A stretch of 35,496 bases of DNA from Actinomycetota bacterium (GTDB lineage: Bacteria > Actinomycetota > Humimicrobiia > Hakubellales > JAMDDV01): positions 1 to 35,496 of the forward strand of contig JAMDDV010000008.1 of NCBI GenBank assembly GCA_023488455.1. The letters run 5' to 3'. The position numbers were made by a program, and so were the translations under genes. Under the pieces are notes generated by a model. That model did no database searches. It was not told the DNA's origin and worked only from the letters and a program-made list of their open reading frames with translations. This document shows, in pieces, positions 15,590-24,571 of the stretch (position 1 is the stretch's first letter; each line of letters begins with the position of its first letter).

Positions 15590-16729
15590 CTACCCTTGTC
15601 TTCGTCGAGCAACCGGCTCATAGACACAATAGGGTTCAGCCTCGAGATAATCACCATTAGCCTCATAGGCTCGAGCCCGGCAGCCACCACATATCCTTTT
15701 ATATTCACAGACACCACATTTACCTTTTATATTGGAGAGATCCCTGAGTTGATTAAACAAGGGTGAACCACTCCAGATTTGGCGGAAAGATTGCCTTCTT
15801 ATGTTCCCGGCCTCCACATTAAGATACCCGCAGCCCTGTACTCTACCCTGGTGGGAAATAAAGCAGAAGCCAGTGCCTGCTAAACAGCCGCGAGTGATTG
15901 AATGCACCGGATTATGCCCAGCGACGAACGCTATTTTCCCTGAGGACAATGTGACAATGCCCTGACCCTGTTTTTGCCTTTGCTTCACTACCCGAAAATA
16001 ATGTGGGGCATCAGTAGGTTTGAAGAACATTGTGTCCCCAAGCTCGATCTGCTTGTCATATATCCAGTTAAGAGTCTTCTCATATTCCTGTGGTGAGAGT
16101 TCCACTGACTCCAGATCTTTACCCCGGCCGGTAGGCACCAGCAGAAAAGGGTGAAAGGCAACCGCTCCTATCTCGAGAGCGAGAGACAAAAGTTCCTCCA
16201 GATAGGACACATTTAGCTTGGTGATGGTGCTATTAATCTGGACTTCAATATCTGCCTTGCGGGCATTAACTATGCCTGCGGTTGCTGCCTGGTATGCACC
16301 TCTTTTACCCCGAAACTCATCTTGAAGCTCAGCACTCGGGAAGTCCAAACTTATCGCCAGGCGCGATATCGGCACATCCTTCAATTTGGCTGACATCTTT
16401 TCGGTGACAAGCGTGCCGTTAGTACCCATAACTACCCGTAGTCCTCTTGACACAGTATATTGGGCAATTTGCAAGACATCCTCTCGCATAAGCGGCTCAC
16501 CACCAGTCAGGATGATTATGGGCCTGCCTACTTCCAGTATCTCGTCAATGAGACGAAAGCAATCCTCGGTCGATAGTTCATCATTACACTGGCTGAGTAC
16601 TGCCGAGGCGCGGCAGTGAGCACAAAAAAGGTTACAGCTTCGGGTTATTTCCCAGGCTACTATCTGTAACTTTGGCTCTATGATGTTCTTCTGTCTGTAT
16701 GCACTTCTGCTGCGTGTTTCGGTTGTCAT
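15590..16729 (-). CDS. ahbD: AhbD-like heme synthase (radical SAM)
   Basis: A 379-residue radical SAM/SPASM protein. EITRSCNLFCAHCRA holds the SAM-cluster cysteines near 32-39, TGGEPLMR follows, and the C-terminus has an auxiliary cluster region (CGVCEYKRICGGCRARAYE and a final PYC). AhbD oxidatively decarboxylates two propionates of Fe-coproporphyrin III to the vinyl groups of heme b. The EITR(S/A)CNL opening and place beside ahbC support AhbD, though NirJ and AhbC share the architecture. ATG 16729 overlaps the ahbC stop (ATGA). Confidence 0.85.
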   Translation of the reverse strand: MTTETRSRSAYRQKNIIEPKLQIVAWEITRSCNLFCAHCRASAVLSQCNDELSTEDCFRLIDEILEVGRPIIILTGGEPLMREDVLQIAQYTVSRGLRVVMGTNGTLVTEKMSAKLKDVPISRLAISLDFPSAELQDEFRGKRGAYQAATAGIVNARKADIEVQINSTITKLNVSYLEELLSLALEIGAVAFHPFLLVPTGRGKDLESVELSPQEYEKTLNWIYDKQIELGDTMFFKPTDAPHYFRVVKQRQKQGQGIVTLSSGKIAFVAGHNPVHSITRGCLAGTGFCFISHQGRVQGCGYLNVEAGNIRRQSFRQIWSGSPLFNQLRDLSNIKGKCGVCEYKRICGGCRARAYEANGDYLEAEPYCVYEPVARRRQG

Positions 16730-17877
16730 TGGACTATTCCAATCTCCTCATCGGTGAGGTAACAGGCTGGGTCTTCTGCCCAAACATCGCCATATACCAC
16801 TTCGGCGCGTACCCGAAGGTTGCCGTTGCAGAGATCAAGGTACCGGCAGCGAGCACAGCGACCCTTGAGCAGAAGCTTACGATTCTTCAGCCCTCGCATT
16901 AAAGGCTCTGAGGTATCCATCCATATTTCGCCAAATTTCCGCTGGCGAACATTACCTAATGCATAGTACCACCAGAACTGGTCAGGATGAATATTACCCT
17001 GGTCATCAACGGCTCCTATCCTGATGCCCGAGTTGTTGCCTCCATTGAGCCTGAGTAACTCTAAAATTTTGGTTGCGCGTTGTGGGTCTTGCTCTTTCAG
17101 TTTGAGATAAAGGTAGATACCATCGGCGTGATTGCCCACAGTGAGAACCTCTTTGCACAAGCCACGTTGATACAGGTCCAGCGTATGCTCACAAATCATG
17201 TCTACCACTGACCTGGTTTGAGAATGGCTGATGTCGTCATCGCGTAGACTACTTCCTCGGCCGGAATAGGCGAGGTGGTAGAAACAGACACGCTCTATGC
17301 CTTCGACTTCTACCAGTCGAAAAATGGCTGGTATCTCTTGATAGTTGAAGCATGTGATGGTCAAGCGCAGGGATACTCTTAAGCCCAGCGAAATACAGCT
17401 CCTGATGCCCTCTAAAGCCGCTCGGTAAGCACCATTTTTGCCACGGAAGCGGTCATTATTAGTCCCGATGCCATCAATACTTATGCCTATTTCAGCAAAA
17501 CCAATACGGCTAAGCTCCCTGGCTATTCCCCTGGTAATCATAGTTCCATTGGTTGAGAGAGCAATCTCTATCCCTCTCTCTTTAGCAAGGGACGCTAACT
17601 TGAACAAGTCTTTCCGAAGCAATGGCTCACCGCCTGAGAATATAATGACGGGCACACCGAAGTCGGCCAGGTCGTTGATAAAAGCTTCCCCATCCGCTGT
17701 ATCCATTTCTTCTGGGGATTTCTGATTACTGGCGCTGGCATAACAGTGGATGCAAGCGAGATTGCATTGCTGGGTGCAATTCCAAACAACAACAGGTCGT
17801 GGTGTGTCTTTCTCCGAATAACGAAGACTGTCACCCGGGCTGATAGTGTCACAGAGTAAACGAGAAATTGATATCAT
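16726..17877 (-). CDS. ahbC: AhbC-like Fe-coproporphyrin III synthase (radical SAM)
   Basis: From ATG 17877 the protein has 383 residues and begins MISISRLLCDTISPGDSLRY, as AhbC proteins do; a longer frame back to 18006 adds a non-homologous lead, and AGAGGA lies 9-10 nt before ATG 17877. The radical SAM motif is NCTQQCNLACIHCYAS, followed by SGGEPLLRKDL. The C-terminal part has GRCARCRYLDLCNGNLRVRAE and DPACYLTDEEIG, characteristic of AhbC. It removes the acetate groups of didecarboxysiroheme to give Fe-coproporphyrin III. Paired with ahbD. Confidence 0.87.
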   Translation of the reverse strand: MISISRLLCDTISPGDSLRYSEKDTPRPVVVWNCTQQCNLACIHCYASASNQKSPEEMDTADGEAFINDLADFGVPVIIFSGGEPLLRKDLFKLASLAKERGIEIALSTNGTMITRGIARELSRIGFAEIGISIDGIGTNNDRFRGKNGAYRAALEGIRSCISLGLRVSLRLTITCFNYQEIPAIFRLVEVEGIERVCFYHLAYSGRGSSLRDDDISHSQTRSVVDMICEHTLDLYQRGLCKEVLTVGNHADGIYLYLKLKEQDPQRATKILELLRLNGGNNSGIRIGAVDDQGNIHPDQFWWYYALGNVRQRKFGEIWMDTSEPLMRGLKNRKLLLKGRCARCRYLDLCNGNLRVRAEVVYGDVWAEDPACYLTDEEIGIVQ

Positions 17878-18041
17878 CAGATAGTTTCCTCTCGAGATCT
17901 GTACTGAGGTCCATTTCGATATTGCTGATGGACTTCTACCTCCATAAAATTTGTAAAAATACGAAAATCTGTGGAAAATTATAATCAACATCGCAGAAAT
18001 ATGCACAGTCGGGACTCATTTAAGAACCCAGTTTCTGTCCC
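17878..18041 (-). other. Gap between cobB and ahbC
   Basis: At 164 nt this is the widest gap inside the operon. On the minus strand TATAAT occurs at 17983-17978, but no good -35 box is seen at the right distance, so an internal promoter for the heme half is only possible. I see no terminator or RNA motif. Confidence 0.3.
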
Positions 18042-19424
18042 TCACAGCGATCTCCGATAATTACAATTGTCCCCGAACTGGCGACAGTTCTCTATGAAAC
18101 GTAAAGCCATATGAGTGTGGCTTGCGAAATGAAGGTGAATGTACGATGCCAGCAGTCCATTCACCTGAAAACCTTCGCGATCCTCACCTTCTAGAACTCG
18201 ATACGCATTCGCAATACCTGCAGCGCTTTCTAAAACTGACCAGTGGAACTCATGACCTCTGACTATTTCCCCCTTGCGCAGAAGAGGACCATTGTTTAGC
18301 GCCTGGACTATCCGATAGCCAAGGCTAAGGCGTGGGCTATCTATCTGCGATGTTGCCGGAATTACCCCAACCATTTGATGTTCTTTCCCTTCCATATCAC
18401 GTATACTTCTGCAAAGATACATCAACCCTCCACACTCTGCATAAATAGGCATCCCTTGACTGACAACTTCCCTAATTGCTTGAATAAGACTCTCATTTGC
18501 TGCTATTTCAGCAGCATATAACTCGGGAAAACCACCTCCAATATAGATTCCTGAGATCCCTCGTGGCAATTCTGCATCTTCTAAAGGGCTGAGTGTTACA
18601 AGTTCAGCCCCCCAGGCTTCCAATATATCCAGACTATCCTGATAATAAAAGCTAAATGCTCTATCTTTTGCTATTGCGATTTTCGCCGCTGCCGGCTTCC
18701 ATATAAGTGGAAATACTACTGGCTCTATCTCTGGAATTATAGTCTGCTCTAAAAGGCGCAAGATACGAGGTACGTCAAAAGTGGCTTCGCATTGCGCTAT
18801 CAGCTTTTCCAGAAATTCTCGGTCTATTGAGCCTTCAACCGTCGGAATTAACCCCAGGTGTCGCTCTGGAAGGGATAAGCTTTCGTGTCGCGGAAGATAC
18901 CCCAGCACACTAACTCCTGTATAGTACTCTATAGCTTTACGGCACATCCTATAGTGTTCCTGGCTACCCACACCGTTCAAAATCACACCACCAAGATGCA
19001 GTGAAGGATCAAAATCCCGATAGCCGGCTACAATAGCAGCGAGACTACGAGCCCCTTTTCGGCTATCCACTACAAGTAGCACCGGCAATCCAAGAAGCTT
19101 GGCTAACTCCGCAGTACTTCCTTCTTCGCATACAGATGATCTCCCGTCATAAAGTCCCATTACTCCTTCGATAACACCGATATCTTTCCCGCTCATTGCA
19201 CGAGTAAATAGCTCATTTACAATATTATGGGACAAGAGCCAGGTATCCAGGTTGCGGGATGGCTCGCCGGTTACCATTGTATGATATGTCGGATCAATAT
19301 AATCCGGTCCAGCTTTAAATGGTTGTACCTTGAAGCCACGTTTGCGCAGAACGCCCATCAGCCCTGTAGATACAGTTGTTTTCCCAACGCCGCTGGTAGT
19401 ACCCGCTATAACTATTGCCCCCAT
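18042..19424 (-). CDS. cobB: Cobyrinate a,c-diamide synthase
   Basis: A 460-residue amidotransferase (CbiA/CobB). The N-terminal P-loop IAGTTSGVGKTT (about 5-16) binds ATP, and the C-terminal glutaminase domain has YIGGGFPELYA and the nucleophile Cys in AECGGLMYL. It uses glutamine and ATP to amidate the a and c acetates of cobyrinate. GAGGTAAAA precedes ATG 19424. In the anaerobic route it acts after CbiC on Co(II) cobyrinate, consistent with the CbiD/CbiG/CbiX genes here. Confidence 0.96.
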   Translation of the reverse strand: MGAIVIAGTTSGVGKTTVSTGLMGVLRKRGFKVQPFKAGPDYIDPTYHTMVTGEPSRNLDTWLLSHNIVNELFTRAMSGKDIGVIEGVMGLYDGRSSVCEEGSTAELAKLLGLPVLLVVDSRKGARSLAAIVAGYRDFDPSLHLGGVILNGVGSQEHYRMCRKAIEYYTGVSVLGYLPRHESLSLPERHLGLIPTVEGSIDREFLEKLIAQCEATFDVPRILRLLEQTIIPEIEPVVFPLIWKPAAAKIAIAKDRAFSFYYQDSLDILEAWGAELVTLSPLEDAELPRGISGIYIGGGFPELYAAEIAANESLIQAIREVVSQGMPIYAECGGLMYLCRSIRDMEGKEHQMVGVIPATSQIDSPRLSLGYRIVQALNNGPLLRKGEIVRGHEFHWSVLESAAGIANAYRVLEGEDREGFQVNGLLASYIHLHFASHTHMALRFIENCRQFGDNCNYRRSL

Positions 19425-19442
19425 TTTTACCTCATGCGCTCG

Positions 19443-19982
19443 TTACATTTCGATTCCAGGCTGAGCTTTTACACCACTTTGCAGTGGGTGTTTAATCACT
19501 CTCATATCAGTCACTATATCAGCAAAATCAATGAGTTCTTGAGGTGCATCGCGACCGGTAATAACGACATGAACTTCCTCGGGACGGTTCCGTAACACAT
19601 CAAGCACTTCTTCAACCGATAGCCACTTATACTTTATGGGATATGTAAATTCATCTAAAATAACCATGCGATAGACACCAGACTCGATTTTCTCCTTTGC
19701 TAATGTCCACATATTGATAGCAAGATACTTGTTCTTTTCTAAGTCCTTGCACCTTCTAGAAAACCCGGCACCATTTGCTATCACATCAACACCGATGCGC
19801 TCTGCTGCTCGATGTTCACCACAGTTAGCAGTTGAACTCTTAATGAATTGCAACATTATCACCTTCATGTTATGTCCCCAGGTTCTGAACATTAGACCTA
19901 GAGCAGCAGTAGTCTTACCCTTTCCATTGCCAGTGTTTACGATAACCAACCCCCTTGTCTGTTTTTTCGTGTCGCTGCTCAT
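19443..19982 (-). CDS. cobO: Cob(I)yrinic acid a,c-diamide adenosyltransferase
   Basis: A BtuR/CobO-type enzyme of 179 residues from ATG 19982, which follows the cbiG-cbiH stop by two bases; the longer frame to 20057 would run 70 nt into that gene. The P-loop GNGKGKTTAALGL, VILDEFTYPIKY and the C-terminal HPLQSGVKAQPGIE are typical. It transfers the adenosyl group of ATP to the cobalt of corrinoids. Confidence 0.95.
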   Translation of the reverse strand: MSSDTKKQTRGLVIVNTGNGKGKTTAALGLMFRTWGHNMKVIMLQFIKSSTANCGEHRAAERIGVDVIANGAGFSRRCKDLEKNKYLAINMWTLAKEKIESGVYRMVILDEFTYPIKYKWLSVEEVLDVLRNRPEEVHVVITGRDAPQELIDFADIVTDMRVIKHPLQSGVKAQPGIEM

Positions 19983-19984
19983 AA

Positions 19985-21868
19985 CTAATCTCTCTTTATG
20001 CCGGGTTCGTTGCCCAAAGCATATCGCCTCTGGTAGCCACGTGGGGTTACCATCCACCTATCAAAAGTAAAAGTGCCAGAATTCCCAATGATAATCGTTG
20101 TTGTCATGTCAACTTCGTGTTCAAGTAAACACTGTAAGTTGGTAATTATCACTTTCTGTTTTGAACGATAGGCACTATTGACAATGCCTACCAGTGTAGT
20201 CGGAGAACGGTGTTGCAGGACAATTTCCCTCGCCTTAGCCAACTGGTGCTGGCGATACTTACTTTTAGGGTTATAAATGATTATTACAAAATCCGTCTGC
20301 GCAGCCAGCTCCAGCCTGTGGCTAATCTCATCCCAGGGTACCAGGCAATCGCTTAGACTGATGCAAGCAAAATCAGCCGTTACTGGAGCACCAAGTAGAG
20401 CAGCGCTTGCCACAAGAGCTGGTATCCCAGGCACCACCTCTATATCCAGCGCTTCATCATTTTGGTGAAGAATTTCGCCAATCAAACCAGTCATGCCGTA
20501 GATACCAGAATCGCCACCACATATAATTGCAACGTGTCTGCCTTCCTGCGCCAGCTTAATCGCACTCTCTGCTCGCTTCACTTCCTCCCTCATACCGCTA
20601 GAAATAACCTCTTTATCAGCTATTAAAAACTCGACTAACTTGACATAATTTTTATAACCAACTACTACATCGCTTAACTTGAGCACTTCTTTCGCCCGAA
20701 ATGTCATATGCGCCTGATCACCTGGACCGATGCCCACAAGGAAAAGCTTCCCTCTTCTGGACTGTTTGCCATTAACATCTGATAATCTGGCTATAGCAAT
20801 GGATATGGCACTGTGATAATTCACCTTGGGAATAATAAGAGAGTTGCTGCCACTGCTTAACATCGCTGCTGATTCGCACACCGCAGGTGTGCCCATATAC
20901 CTTAGCACCATATCTGAAGGAGAAGACGGAAAATCCACACGTTTCAGAGTGTCTTTATCAAAATATGCTATCGGCAGGTGGTACTTTCGGGCAAACTCAA
21001 GAAGTCCCAACTCGTCACTCTTAATATCAATGGTTGCCAGATTGCTAATACTTTTTGGAGCAAGCTTAAATCTCGTAAAAATATCTAATACCGCTTTTTC
21101 TATCTCATTTGCTCCTATCCCACGGTTGCAGCCTATACCTACCACTAAGCTTTTTGGGCGATAAACAACCGTAGGAATATTGGGTAATTGGAATTCACTA
21201 CTAAAAATCTGATCAGTGATAAGCAATGCCGCCTCACAGTCAGATTTTCTTAACTCCTCAATGCTAGAGAAGATGCGAACATTATTCGTTAACGATTTTT
21301 CTTTGGGCCACCAATTCTTTTCCCCAGCATCCTGGTAAATGCCCACTCCCCCACCATTTATCAAAACAGCAGCAACACGAGTTACCCCTTCCTTATTTTC
21401 AATTTCCCAGCCAAACTCCTTCCCCAACTCATCTATTGCTATTGTCTCGCTCACCTCTGAAGCGGTGGTAACTACTGGTTGTGCTCCCAAGAAATGAGCC
21501 ACTTGCTTTGCCAAATCGTTAGCACCGCTATGCCCAGAAAGCAGGCTCACAGCAAATTTACCAGTTTCATCAATCACGATTATGGCCGGATCCTCATGCT
21601 TATTCTTGATTAACGGTGCAATCAGTCGCACCGCAATACCTACTGCCATGACAAGTATCAGATATCTATAATGGTTAAAAGCGGCTAGCATAACCTTTTT
21701 AGCCGGTAGACCAAAGAGATTTACACCATCTTCTTGATCAAAACCAAATTTTTCAGGCAGAAAAAGCTGACTACCAGGAAAGTGTTGCTGCAGGCAATAC
21801 CCTATAACTGACCCTTTCTTGGTTAAAGCAATAATTGCTAAATTGTTCTCAGGGTTGACGGAATTCAC
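19985..21868 (-). CDS. cbiG-cbiH: Fused cobalt-precorrin-5A hydrolase / precorrin-3B C17-methyltransferase
   Basis: A 627-residue fusion from GTG 21868, chosen because GGGAG lies seven bases upstream; the ATG at 21886 has no such site. Residues 1-350 are CbiG (ALTKKGSVIGYCLQ, APLIKNKHEDPAIIVID, LLSGHSGANDLA, VGIGCNRGI), which opens the delta-lactone and releases acetaldehyde. Residues 370-610 are the CbiH/CobJ methyltransferase with LFLVGIGPGDQAHMTFRA and CGGDSGIYGMTG. CbiH forms the contracted ring and lactone that CbiG then opens after CbiF acts, so the fusion joins near-successive steps. The gene overlaps cbiF by 20 nt. Confidence 0.95.
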   Translation of the reverse strand: MNSVNPENNLAIIALTKKGSVIGYCLQQHFPGSQLFLPEKFGFDQEDGVNLFGLPAKKVMLAAFNHYRYLILVMAVGIAVRLIAPLIKNKHEDPAIIVIDETGKFAVSLLSGHSGANDLAKQVAHFLGAQPVVTTASEVSETIAIDELGKEFGWEIENKEGVTRVAAVLINGGGVGIYQDAGEKNWWPKEKSLTNNVRIFSSIEELRKSDCEAALLITDQIFSSEFQLPNIPTVVYRPKSLVVGIGCNRGIGANEIEKAVLDIFTRFKLAPKSISNLATIDIKSDELGLLEFARKYHLPIAYFDKDTLKRVDFPSSPSDMVLRYMGTPAVCESAAMLSSGSNSLIIPKVNYHSAISIAIARLSDVNGKQSRRGKLFLVGIGPGDQAHMTFRAKEVLKLSDVVVGYKNYVKLVEFLIADKEVISSGMREEVKRAESAIKLAQEGRHVAIICGGDSGIYGMTGLIGEILHQNDEALDIEVVPGIPALVASAALLGAPVTADFACISLSDCLVPWDEISHRLELAAQTDFVIIIYNPKSKYRQHQLAKAREIVLQHRSPTTLVGIVNSAYRSKQKVIITNLQCLLEHEVDMTTTIIIGNSGTFTFDRWMVTPRGYQRRYALGNEPGIKRD

Positions 21869-22610
21869 GATTAAACTCCCTATCATACAGCTTAGAATGC
21901 CATTCCTTCCCTGGTTGCAAGAAATTGCCTACTAAAATTAATGCCTGCTTGCTGATACCTGAGTCTTTTACTTTCTCTTTCAGCTCATTTAAGGAAGTGT
22001 GTAAAACAACTTCATCATCCCAGCTTGCTTTGTAAACGACCGCAGTTGGTGTTTCTGGAGGGTAGCCACCTTCAAGAAGATTATTGACTACATCATCAAT
22101 TAGTGATGCACTCAGGAAGATTGCCATAGTGGCTCGGTGAGTAGCTAAACTCTTCAGAGTCTCAGCAGATGAAACCAACGTCCTCCCTGTCATCCGAGTT
22201 ATAATTACAGTTTGGGAAAGTTCAGGTACAGTTAGTTCTCTTTTCAAGGAAGCTGCAGCAGCAAATAAAGAGCTTACTCCAGGAATGACCTCATAAAATA
22301 TTCCCTTTTCATCTAATATTGTCATCTGTTCGTGGATAGCTCCGTAGAGGCTCGGGTCTCCGCTTTGCAGACGGGCTACTATTTTACCCTGTCTGACAGC
22401 AGTCTCAATAATCTTGGTTATCTCCTCCAGGGACAACGAGGCGCTACGGTGAATCTCAGCATCATCACGAGCAAATCGACAGATATCGGGGTTTACCAAC
22501 GAGTCGGCATAGATAACGACATCGGCGCTCCCAATTATCTGCTTTCCTTTAATAGTTAACAGCTCTGGGTCGCCAGGTCCGGCACCAATAAAATAAACTT
22601 GAACTGTCAT
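21849..22610 (-). CDS. cbiF: Precorrin-4 / cobalt-precorrin-4 C11-methyltransferase
   Basis: A 253-residue SAM-dependent methyltransferase (CobM/CbiF). VYFIGAGPGDPELLTIKG opens the protein, RLQSGDPSLYGAIHEQ and VPGVSSLFAAAASLKRELT are the CbiF family core. ATG 22610 follows the previous stop by one base with GGAGG ahead; an in-frame GTG at 22625 is less likely. It methylates C11 of the contracted corrin macrocycle. Confidence 0.95.
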   Translation of the reverse strand: MTVQVYFIGAGPGDPELLTIKGKQIIGSADVVIYADSLVNPDICRFARDDAEIHRSASLSLEEITKIIETAVRQGKIVARLQSGDPSLYGAIHEQMTILDEKGIFYEVIPGVSSLFAAAASLKRELTVPELSQTVIITRMTGRTLVSSAETLKSLATHRATMAIFLSASLIDDVVNNLLEGGYPPETPTAVVYKASWDDEVVLHTSLNELKEKVKDSGISKQALILVGNFLQPGKEWHSKLYDREFNREFRQP

Positions 22611-22611
22611 G

Positions 22612-23334
22612 CTACCTCCGCACAATTAGCAAGGATAAATAGTCCAGCTTTTGCATTTTTAATTTGCTAATGTCCTGGATTATCTCTTCATCTTGAGTGG
22701 TACATCTCTTAATATAGATGCATTTTTCAGTCAGTCCCAATTCTTCCAGAAGATTGAATATCCGATCAAAAGTCTTATTCATTTTCATAAATACCACTGT
22801 ATCAAAATGCTTCAACACTTCGCGAATGAAGCTATCTTCTCCGAGGGATGATATTATGGCTACTCGATCCCCATCGATCGCGAGTGGAACCATCCCCTTT
22901 GCTGCTGCAGCGTTAATTGAGGAGATGCCAGGTATTACCTCAATCTTGACCTCAGGATGATTTCTTCTTAGGGTCTCCCACAAATGGATGAAGGTACCAT
23001 AAAGCATTGGATCTCCCAGGTTAATAAAGGCAGCATCTTCTCCGTTAGAAAGGCACTGCCATATGCTCTCTGCCGCTTCCTGCCTACACTTTGTCAGTTG
23101 AGCATCATCCTTTAGCATTGGTAAAACCAGTTCCACAATCTCAGGTGCTGATTCGGTCGCTAAGCTACTAATAATTGCTCTGGCGAAACTGTTACTTTTA
23201 GCATCCTTCTTGGGGACAAAGATAACTGGCACCTGAGCAAGGATACGAGCTGCTTTCAGAGAGAGAAGTTCTGGATCTCCTGGTCCTACACCAACTGCGT
23301 ATAATCGTCCTGTGTAATGTTTTTCTCGGCTCAT
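22612..23334 (-). CDS. cbiL: Precorrin-2 / cobalt-precorrin-2 C20-methyltransferase
   Basis: A 240-residue member of the same methyltransferase fold. RLYAVGVGPGDPELLSLKA starts the domain, NLGDPMLYGTFIHLW and VIPGISSINAAAA follow, as in CbiL/CobI. I chose ATG 23334 (MSREKHYTG) because the extra residues of the frame to 23376 overlap the previous gene and are not conserved in kind; the ribosome site is weak. It adds the C20 methyl that is later lost on ring contraction. Confidence 0.93.
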   Translation of the reverse strand: MSREKHYTGRLYAVGVGPGDPELLSLKAARILAQVPVIFVPKKDAKSNSFARAIISSLATESAPEIVELVLPMLKDDAQLTKCRQEAAESIWQCLSNGEDAAFINLGDPMLYGTFIHLWETLRRNHPEVKIEVIPGISSINAAAAKGMVPLAIDGDRVAIISSLGEDSFIREVLKHFDTVVFMKMNKTFDRIFNLLEELGLTEKCIYIKRCTTQDEEIIQDISKLKMQKLDYLSLLIVRR

Positions 23335-23350
23335 CGAGTATGCACCTTCT

Positions 23351-24571
23351 CTAATCTTTCCACCCTGTAAGTACAAAAACTGGATTCATGGCTTCTAAAC
23401 GAGTGAGATCTGAGATTTCCTTGCTTCGAGCTACATTTACCAACACTATCTCAAACACAAAACCATTACTTCGCAATTCTTCTACGGCAAGATGTAGGTT
23501 CTCCAGGGTTACTATGTTAATAACAATCCTTCCACAGGGCTTCAGACTACTGCTCACCTTGGATAGTATTTCAGCAATACGACCACCGCTACCCCCAACA
23601 AAGATAGCGTCAGGATCAGGTAAATTCCCAAGCCCTTCTGGGGCCATGGTCTCTATAACCCGGATATTCTTCCGTCCAAATTTCCTGATATTATTGCGAA
23701 TTATAACTGCTCTATCTGGATTCTTTTCAATAGCAAAAATCGTTCCTTTATCAGCAAGCAGAGAGGCTTCAATGGTCATTGCGCCTGAACCAGCTCCGAT
23801 GTCCCAGACAATACTTTTTTCTGTAAGCCTCATTTTTGCCAGGCTAATTGCCCTTACCTCCATTTTGGTAATCAAACCTTCTTGCCATTGATAAAAACTC
23901 TGGTCGGAAATCCCCAGCCTTGACAGATGGTTTGCTACGGAAGGTCCCCTGATCAAAATCAGGGTATTGAGAGGAGAAAATTCCTGCTCTTTCAGGCTAT
24001 ACATGTCCGTAGATATGATCGATTCATTTGTAGTACCCATGTCCTGGCAAACATAAGCCTGGCAGTTTTCCACTCCTTGCTCCTGCAGCACTCTCGCAAT
24101 TTCGGCAGGGCTATTATTATCATCAGTGAATATGCCGATCTTATGATGACTACTTACGATCTCAACAATATCAGCAATTGGCCGGCCATGTACGCTTGTC
24201 AGCACAGCATCATCCCAGCTTTCCTTAATCCGAGCAAAAGCTAACTGCATAGCACTTACATTGGGGGTTACTTCGACTACATCCTTACCCAACCCTGCTA
24301 TCAGTGTCTTGGCAACACCATAAAAATTAGGATCACCAGCAGCTAAGACCACCATTTGCTTGTAACCTAAATTGTTTCTAATCAGACCAACAACTTCAGA
24401 CAGATTGTTTCCAATTACAACCTTTTGTGCATTTAGCCAGGGGAACATATTAAGGATTCTCTCTCCCCCAAATACTATTTCTGCTTCGTTTACAATTTTG
24501 AGTGCCTGTGGGAATAAGCTCTCAGCGCCATTTGCTCCCACACCGACAACGGAAACCCTATTCATCAGCAC
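23351..24571 (-). CDS. cbiET: Precorrin-6Y C5,15-methyltransferase (decarboxylating), CbiE-CbiT fusion
   Basis: A 406-residue two-domain protein. Residues 1-205 are CbiE (VSVVGVGANGAESLFPQAL, LAAGDPNFYGVAKTL), and residues 215-406 are CbiT, a Rossmann methyltransferase with IVWDIGAGSGAMTIEASLLA. It methylates C5 and C15 and removes the C12 acetate carboxyl, as CobL does. The GTG at 24571 has GGGAG five bases ahead; ATG 24565 is the alternative. It overlaps cbiD by 14 nt. Confidence 0.95.
   Translation of the reverse strand: MLMNRVSVVGVGANGAESLFPQALKIVNEAEIVFGGERILNMFPWLNAQKVVIGNNLSEVVGLIRNNLGYKQMVVLAAGDPNFYGVAKTLIAGLGKDVVEVTPNVSAMQLAFARIKESWDDAVLTSVHGRPIADIVEIVSSHHKIGIFTDDNNSPAEIARVLQEQGVENCQAYVCQDMGTTNESIISTDMYSLKEQEFSPLNTLILIRGPSVANHLSRLGISDQSFYQWQEGLITKMEVRAISLAKMRLTEKSIVWDIGAGSGAMTIEASLLADKGTIFAIEKNPDRAVIIRNNIRKFGRKNIRVIETMAPEGLGNLPDPDAIFVGGSGGRIAEILSKVSSSLKPCGRIVINIVTLENLHLAVEELRSNGFVFEIVLVNVARSKEISDLTRLEAMNPVFVLTGWKD

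Noticed and set aside
23388..23891. 167-codon + strand frame opposite cbiET
   Set aside because: Shadow of a real gene: the CbiT domain motifs are on the minus strand, and the frame is Ser/Arg/Pro-rich antisense sequence.
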